A stretch of DNA of 64,000 nt. Origin: Ferrithrix thermotolerans DSM 19514. GTDB taxonomy: Bacteria; Actinomycetota; Acidimicrobiia; Acidimicrobiales; Ilumatobacteraceae. The DNA lies in NCBI GenBank assembly GCA_945861025.1, contig CAMASN010000003.1, positions 16,147 to 80,146 of the forward strand, given 5' to 3'. The number at the start of each line of letters is the position of its first letter. The first letter of the stretch is position 1. A program made the position numbers and the translations under genes. Below, in pieces: positions 59,095 through 64,000 of this stretch. Below the pieces are notes generated by a model. The model searched no databases. It was not told the DNA's origin and worked only from the letters and a program-made list of their open reading frames with translations.

Positions 59095-60372
59095 ATGACT
59101 CACGCAATTCCCATGTCATTGCTGTCTGACACCGCCACCGTTGGTGCCGATGGCTCGCTGTTCATCGGTGGCTGCTCGGTGCCCGAGCTTGCCGCTACCT
59201 ACGGCACGCCGTTGTTCGTGTACGACGAAGACCACCTGCGCGGCCGCTGTCGCGAGGCCGTGCAGGCGTTTGGCCGACGCAACGTGGTGTATGCGAGCAA
59301 GGCGTTTCTCTGCAAGGCGATGGCCTTGCTGGCATACGAAGAAGGTCTGCTGCTCGACGTATCCACCGGCGGTGAATTGCACATTGTGTTGGCCGCAGGT
59401 GTGCCAGCGTCGGCATGCGTGATGCACGGCAACAATAAGAGCGTCCAAGAGTTGCGCCACGCGATCACTGCAGGCGTGCATCACATCGTGGTCGACAGTT
59501 TCGATGAGATGGATCGACTCGACGCGTTACATGGCGAAGGGTTGCCTTGCCCCGATGTGCTGTTGCGCATCACGCCAGGCGTGCACGCGCACACCCACGA
59601 GTTCATCGCTACGGGTCAAGACGACAGCAAGTTCGGTTTCAACCTTGGCAATGGCGATGCTGCGCGTGCGGTTGATCGCGCCACCGGTTCGGCCTCAATG
59701 CATCTCGTCGGGTTGCACTGTCACATCGGCTCAAACGTGTTCGAGGCATCAAGCTTCGCCAAGGCTGCCGAGGTGATGGCCAAGTTCGCCGACCCACTCG
59801 GTCTGCCCGAATTAGTGCTTGGCGGTGGCCTCGGCGTCGCCTACACAAGCGGCGAGGAAGCGCCAACCATTGCGCATTGGGGCAAGGTCTTGCTCGACGC
59901 ATGCGCGGCGCTCAACGTTCGCGCTCGGGTGAGCATCGAGCCCGGCCGGTCGATCGTGGCCTCGGCAGCGCTCACCGTCTACACGGTGGGCACAGTGAAG
60001 ACCATCCCTGGCATCCGCACCTACATTTCGGTCGATGGCGGCATGAGCGACAACCCCCGCCCCGTGTTGTACGGCAGTGGGTACGAAGCGTTCTTGCCGC
60101 GCGATGTCGCCGCCGAACGCCCGGGCGCAGCGCGTCTCGTGGGCAAGCATTGCGAGAGCGGCGACATCTTGATCTTCGATGCAGCGGTGCCGAATGACAT
60201 TCGTGTTGGCGACTTGCTTGCAACTCCGGTCACAGGTGCGTATGGGCACAGCATGGGGAGCAACTACAACAAGGTGGCACGTCCGCCAGTGGTGTTCGTC
60301 AGCAACGGTCAGGCGAGGCTCGTGATTCGTCGCGAGACCTATGACGACTTACTTGCCTGCGACGTGGGCTGA
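59095..60372 (+). CDS. lysA: Diaminopimelate decarboxylase
   Basis: A 425-residue PLP enzyme that makes lysine from meso-diaminopimelate. The PLP Lys is in VVYASKAFLCKA, the stacking His in LVGLHCHIGSNV, and the C-terminal active-site Cys in GKHCESGDIL. SIEPGRSIVA is another conserved part. ATG at 59095 starts two bases after argS, so coupling is likely. Next to hom and thrC it groups aspartate-family amino acid genes. Confidence 0.95.
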   Translation: MTHAIPMSLLSDTATVGADGSLFIGGCSVPELAATYGTPLFVYDEDHLRGRCREAVQAFGRRNVVYASKAFLCKAMALLAYEEGLLLDVSTGGELHIVLAAGVPASACVMHGNNKSVQELRHAITAGVHHIVVDSFDEMDRLDALHGEGLPCPDVLLRITPGVHAHTHEFIATGQDDSKFGFNLGNGDAARAVDRATGSASMHLVGLHCHIGSNVFEASSFAKAAEVMAKFADPLGLPELVLGGGLGVAYTSGEEAPTIAHWGKVLLDACAALNVRARVSIEPGRSIVASAALTVYTVGTVKTIPGIRTYISVDGGMSDNPRPVLYGSGYEAFLPRDVAAERPGAARLVGKHCESGDILIFDAAVPNDIRVGDLLATPVTGAYGHSMGSNYNKVARPPVVFVSNGQARLVIRRETYDDLLACDVG

Positions 60373-60496
60373 GAGAAGTCTCTACCGCACATTGCAATGT
60401 TGCAGATCTTTCTTGCCCAGTGAGGCGCGGGCCGTGAACCCTCAATTATTGGTTAATGAACTTCCGAGAGCGCTTGTGTACGCCTAGCCTGCAGCC

Positions 60497-61792
60497 GTGG
60501 CTATGACCAGCAATCACGTTCGAATTGGTGTGTTGGGTTGCGGCAACGTCGGAGCGGCGTTTGTGCAACTCGTAACCGAACAGGCAGCGGCAATTGAGGC
60601 GCGTACTGGCATACGGCTTGAGGTGACCCGCGTTGCTGTGCGCAATGTGTCCCGCGAGAGAGAAGTGGACCTCGCCGCGGGCGTGTTGGTTCGTGATGCT
60701 CGAGCCGTGGTTGACGATCCCGAAGTAGATCTGGTGGTCGAGGTCATCGGTGGCATCGAGCCAGCCCGCGAACTGATTACTGCTGCGCTCGCCGCCGGTA
60801 AGCCAGTGGTCACTGCCAACAAAGAACTGCTCGCCAACGTAGGTTCCGAACTGTATGCCGCTGCCGACGCTGCTGGTGTCGACTTGTTGTTCGAGGCAGC
60901 CGTTGCCGGCGGCATCCCAATCGTTCGCGCTTTGCGCGAAAGCCTTCGAGGTGAGCCGATTCGTCGAGTGCTTGGCATTGTCAACGGCACCACCAACTTC
61001 ATTCTTACCAAGATGACCGAGCAGGGCGCCGACTATTCGGCCGCCCTGTCTGAGGCCCAGCGGCTTGGTTTCGCTGAGCGTGACCCAACTGCCGATGTCG
61101 AAGGCTTCGATGCTGGTGCGAAGGCGGCCATCATCGCCACCATTGCGTTCGGCACCAAGGTCGTTGCAGGCGATGTGTATCACGAGGGCATCAGCGGCGT
61201 TACCGCTGGCGATATCGCCATGGCGAAGCGTCTCGGTTTCGTGGTCAAGCTGCTTGCCATCTGCGAACAAGATTCAGCTACCGGCGAAGTTTCGGTGCGA
61301 GTTCACCCAGCGATGGTGCCGATCCATCATCCGCTCGCCAGCGTGCGCGAGAGCTACAACGCAGTGTTCATCGAAGGCGAAGCCGTTGGCTCGCTGATGT
61401 TCTACGGACGCGGTGCTGGTGGAATGCCCACCGCTTCGGCAGTGCTTGGCGATGTCATCGACGCAGCGGTCAACCTGTCGCAGGGAACGCATGGTTCGCT
61501 TGGCTCGTTTGGTCGGGCAGTGATTCGCCCGATCGACGAGACCAACAGCGAGTACTTGCTCAGTCTCGACGTTGCCGATCGACCCGGCGTGTTGCACTCG
61601 GTCACGGGCGTGTTTGCGCGTAACGAGGTGAGCATCCGCGCCGCCGAACAAGAGGGTCTGCGCGACGACGCTCGCCTCGTGTTCATTACCCACACGGCCA
61701 AAGAGTCGTCGCTGCAGAACTGCGTGCGCGAGCTACGCGACCTCGACACGGTCAAGCGGGTCGGCAGTCTCCTGCGCGTCATCGGAGCCTGA
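60497..61792 (+). CDS. hom: Homoserine dehydrogenase
   Basis: A 431-residue enzyme that reduces aspartate semialdehyde to homoserine. The NAD(P) motif is RIGVLGCGNVGAAF, the active-site region has VVTANKELLANVG and GIVNGTTNFILTKM, with the catalytic Lys in GAKAA later. A C-terminal ACT domain (LSLDVADRPGVLHSVTGVFA) gives feedback control by threonine in this family. The GTG at 60497 is two codons upstream of an ATG. thrC follows after five bases. The 124-base gap before it may hold its own promoter. Confidence 0.95.
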   Translation: MAMTSNHVRIGVLGCGNVGAAFVQLVTEQAAAIEARTGIRLEVTRVAVRNVSREREVDLAAGVLVRDARAVVDDPEVDLVVEVIGGIEPARELITAALAAGKPVVTANKELLANVGSELYAAADAAGVDLLFEAAVAGGIPIVRALRESLRGEPIRRVLGIVNGTTNFILTKMTEQGADYSAALSEAQRLGFAERDPTADVEGFDAGAKAAIIATIAFGTKVVAGDVYHEGISGVTAGDIAMAKRLGFVVKLLAICEQDSATGEVSVRVHPAMVPIHHPLASVRESYNAVFIEGEAVGSLMFYGRGAGGMPTASAVLGDVIDAAVNLSQGTHGSLGSFGRAVIRPIDETNSEYLLSLDVADRPGVLHSVTGVFARNEVSIRAAEQEGLRDDARLVFITHTAKESSLQNCVRELRDLDTVKRVGSLLRVIGA

Positions 61793-61797
61793 TTCCT

Positions 61798-63189
61798 ATG
61801 CGTTATGTGTCTACCCGCGGCGCTGCGCCCGAGCTCGGGTTCTGCGATGTGTTACTTGCCGGCCTCGCCAACGACGGTGGTCTGTACATGCCCGCCGAGT
61901 GGCCGAGCCTTCCCGATCTCACCCACGTAACGAGTTACGCCGAAGCTGCTGCTGCAGTGATGGCGCCGTTTGTGGCTGGCGAGATCGACGCCGATGTGTT
62001 TGCGCAGTTGTGCTCCGATGCGTACGCAACGTTCCGTCACGACGCGGTGGTGCCACTGGTTCAGATTGGCGCAAACGAATGGTTGCTCGAGCAGTTCCAC
62101 GGGCCCACACTCGCATTTAAAGACGTGGCGTTGCAGCTAGTGGGTCGACTGTTTGATCACGTGCTTGCGCAGCGCGGGCAACGTGTCACCATCGTGGGTG
62201 CCACCAGCGGCGACACTGGCAGTGCTGCCATCGACGGCGTGAAATCGTGCAGCAACGTAGACATCGTGATCCTGTACCCGCAGGGACGCACCAGCGATGT
62301 GCAACGCAAGCAGATGACCACGGTCGACTCGCCCAACGTGCACACCGTGGCCGTCGAGGGAACGTTCGACGATTGCCAGGATCTCGTAAAGGCAATGTTC
62401 AACGACGCGGCGTTCCGCGATCGCATGAACCTGTCAGCAGTCAACAGCATTAACTGGGCGCGTGTCATGGCGCAGATCGTGTACTACGTGACATCAACGC
62501 GTTCGCTTGGTGCCACGACCACCAACCAGACCACCTTCAGCGTGCCCACAGGCAACTTCGGCAACGTGCTCAGTGGCTGGATTGCACGCAAGATGGGCGC
62601 ACCGATCGCCGACTTCGTCGTGGCGTCAAACTCGAACGACATCCTTACTCGGTTCATCAACGACAACGACATGACCGCTCGCGACGTAGTGCCGACATTG
62701 AGCCCATCGATGGACATTCAAGTGTCCTCAAACTTCGAGCGGTTGCTCTTCGAGATGAACGGCCGCGATGGCGGGATGACGGCCGAGCAACTGCAGAGGT
62801 TCCGCCAGAGCGGCTTACTCAAGATAGAGCCAGACCAGATGGCTACGTGGATTAGTCCGGTGTTTCGCGCAGCCAAGGTCGACGACGCTGGCATCCTTGA
62901 TGAGATCCGTCGCGTGTACGAATCGAGCGGGCAGCTCATCGATCCGCATACGGCTACCGGCACGGCAGCGCTGCGCAGTCTTGGTGCGCATCTCAACGGA
63001 TGCCCGGTGGTCACGGTGGCAACGGCGCATCCCGCCAAGTTCCCCGATGCGGTGTTTGCCGCGACGGGTATACGACCGTCGCTGCCGGCCCATCTTGCCG
63101 ATCTACTCGATCGCACCGAGCGCACCAATCTGGTTGTGAACGATCTCGCGGCGGTTCAGACATTTGTCGAGCGGGCCGTCGCCCGCTGA
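61798..63189 (+). CDS. thrC: Threonine synthase, long class with N-terminal domain
   Basis: A 463-residue PLP enzyme that makes threonine from O-phosphohomoserine. The N-terminal RYVSTRGAAPELGFCDVLLA and LANDGGLYMP match the Thr_synth_N domain of the E. coli/yeast class. The PLP Lys is in GPTLAFKDVALQ, and VGATSGDTGSAAI binds the phosphate. M. tuberculosis ThrC is shorter (about 360 residues) and belongs to another class, so this locus carries a different type of enzyme in the same gene order. Confidence 0.94.
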   Translation: MRYVSTRGAAPELGFCDVLLAGLANDGGLYMPAEWPSLPDLTHVTSYAEAAAAVMAPFVAGEIDADVFAQLCSDAYATFRHDAVVPLVQIGANEWLLEQFHGPTLAFKDVALQLVGRLFDHVLAQRGQRVTIVGATSGDTGSAAIDGVKSCSNVDIVILYPQGRTSDVQRKQMTTVDSPNVHTVAVEGTFDDCQDLVKAMFNDAAFRDRMNLSAVNSINWARVMAQIVYYVTSTRSLGATTTNQTTFSVPTGNFGNVLSGWIARKMGAPIADFVVASNSNDILTRFINDNDMTARDVVPTLSPSMDIQVSSNFERLLFEMNGRDGGMTAEQLQRFRQSGLLKIEPDQMATWISPVFRAAKVDDAGILDEIRRVYESSGQLIDPHTATGTAALRSLGAHLNGCPVVTVATAHPAKFPDAVFAATGIRPSLPAHLADLLDRTERTNLVVNDLAAVQTFVERAVAR

Positions 63190-63467
63190 CCACTAGCGTT
63201 GGGCTTGCGACCAGTCTGGCCAACTGTGCGATGCGGCGCAGTGGTTGCATCTCAGCTGAAGTGATGTGTAAGGTTCGTGTTGCTCGGAGTCCCGAGTCGC
63301 ACTTTCCGATGCGCCCTGCGATTCTCTCGCTGGCGGAACCGTGGCCGTGTGAATCTCTTGTTGCTGTTGGCGGGTCTATCAACGTCGGGTGTGCTTGTGC
63401 ACGTCTCGCGTCCCGCCGACATAGCCCTCAGTCCCGGTTTGGGACATTTCTTGGAAAGTTGGATCCC
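63190..63467 (+). promoter_or_regulatory. Leader/promoter region of rho
   Basis: A 278-base gap between thrC and rho. I see no gene with family-like sequence; an 82-residue frame here is Leu-rich but low in support. A homoserine kinase gene (thrB), which lies here in M. tuberculosis, is absent. Transcripts of rho often carry long leaders with self-regulation by Rho, which would fit this length. Confidence 0.4.
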
Positions 63468-64000
63468 GTGGCTGCGGATGCCCTCGAACAGTCAGTGCTC
63501 GAATCAAAAGATCGTGAGCAGTTAGTTGCAATTGCCTCGGCGCTCGGCGTGAAGAGCACCTCACGCGCCAAAAAGGCCGACCTCATTCAGAAGATTCTTG
63601 AGCAGACCGGCGCAGTGCCGATGGCCTCAGCGGCACCTGCTCCTGCGCCTGCTGCGGCCCCCGCCCCCGCCGCTGCCGTTGCTGCTGCCGCTCCAAGCGA
63701 AGCGGCTGCGCCTGCCACCGATACGCCACGTTCGGCGGCTGCGGGCCGTGGTCCCGCCGGTCGCCAAGGTTCGCCTCGCGGTGCTGCTCTACAGCCAGCA
63801 CCCGCGGCGGTTGCCGAGGTCATGCTCGGTGCCGATGGCGAGCCATTGCCCGACTGGGAAGTTGAGCTCATTCGTCAGGGCTTCAGCACCGAAACTACGG
63901 CTGCCGGCGCCACGCCTGCTGCTTCGGGCGAAGCCGAGGGTGAGGCTGATGCCGACAGCGAAGAAGGAGCCGAAGGCGATGGGCTCAGCGCCAATCGACG
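63468..64000 (+). CDS. rho: Transcription termination factor Rho, 5' part (cut by window end)
   Basis: An open frame of 177 codons runs off the right edge. It begins VAADALEQSVLESKDREQLV, then ASALGVKSTSRAKKADLIQK, which is the Rho_N domain with the SAP-like KxxLI core. A long Ala/Pro-rich low-complexity linker follows, then VEVMLGADGEPLPDWEVELI-like acidic sequence. Actinobacterial Rho proteins carry such an insertion before the RNA-binding domain. Position after thrC agrees with the M. tuberculosis order. The GTG at 63468 is the likely start; the frame is open further upstream. The motor domain lies outside the window. Confidence 0.8.
   Translation, partial: MAADALEQSVLESKDREQLVAIASALGVKSTSRAKKADLIQKILEQTGAVPMASAAPAPAPAAAPAPAAAVAAAAPSEAAAPATDTPRSAAAGRGPAGRQGSPRGAALQPAPAAVAEVMLGADGEPLPDWEVELIRQGFSTETTAAGATPAASGEAEGEADADSEEGAEGDGLSANR

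Noticed and set aside
63277..63525. 82-residue frame between thrC and rho as a possible leader peptide
   Set aside because: It overlaps the Rho start in another frame and shows neither a family motif nor a run of regulatory codons typical of leader peptides.
1..64000. Prophage, insertion sequence, integron or CRISPR array
   Set aside because: No transposase, integrase, terminal repeats or regularly spaced identical repeats were seen. The tandem repeats found are short and have no unique spacers.

Overview
The window reads as one gene-dense stretch of a chromosome from a high-G+C actinobacterium, most likely of the class Acidimicrobiia. WhiB, PdtaS, DUF3107, the paired ArsA-type ATPases, class E sortases, the SCO1664/DUF3090/MSMEG_4193 trio and the argS-lysA-hom-thrC-rho order are all actinobacterial. 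The complete System I (Ccm) cytochrome c pathway, the threonine synthase class and the PARLLDTR-type wall repeats point away from mycobacteria and streptomycetes. I saw no insertion sequence, prophage, CRISPR array or rRNA. One tRNA gene is present. GTG starts are common, and most operons use 1-4 base stop/start overlaps.

Layout. 1-1.4 kb: nitroreductase and a methyltransferase. 1.4-6.9 kb (minus): a tight run of aldose-epimerase-like protein, GT4 glycosyltransferase, methyltransferase, alpha/alpha-toroid protein and ALDH7-type dehydrogenase. 7.0-13.0 kb: dtd, then a minus-strand run hemE-hemH-hemY-sortase-lnt. 13.1-21.1 kb: SDR, a HelD/HelR-type RNA polymerase motor, a DtxR-like regulator with a lipoprotein, a helicase, a TetR regulator, a small membrane protein and a crotonase. 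21.1-29.0 kb: a class E sortase divergent from the nine-gene ccmABCDEFGHI operon, including a 44-residue CcmD. 29.0-38.0 kb: small membrane proteins, SixA-like phosphatase, a sulfite-oxidase-like enzyme, a SufR-like regulator divergent from Mrp, DUF3107, two ArsA ATPases, PdtaS and WhiB1. 38.3-44.3 kb: GDPD, lipid kinase, etfBA and a secreted GH18-like protein with three wall-type repeats. 44.3-47.2 kb (minus): phosphatase, DUF3090, SCO1664 kinase-like protein and an unrecognised 338-residue protein. 47.2-57.1 kb: UDGb, esterase, FrhB-like iron-sulfur flavoprotein, orphan form-II CoxL-like subunit, FtsH-like protease, acyl-CoA dehydrogenase, Ogt and a hypothetical. 57.2-64 kb: tRNA-Arg(CCG), argS, lysA, hom, thrC and the 5' part of rho.

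How the genes fit together. Haem synthesis (hemE/H/Y) and the Ccm operon supply c-type cytochromes for respiration, which etfAB and the acyl-CoA enzymes feed with electrons. SufR-like/Mrp, the DtxR-like regulator and WhiB1 are iron or iron-sulfur functions. Lysine and threonine synthesis sit beside argS, as in Mycobacterium, but thrB is missing from its usual place. Several intergenic regions carry short tandem repeats just after a stop codon, and three carry long near-perfect inverted repeats. The least explained items are the 338-residue protein in the SCO1664 operon, the 1.4-6.9 kb glycan/lipid-like cluster, and the regulatory-looking repeats at 17.35, 31.4, 33.55 and 54.5 kb.
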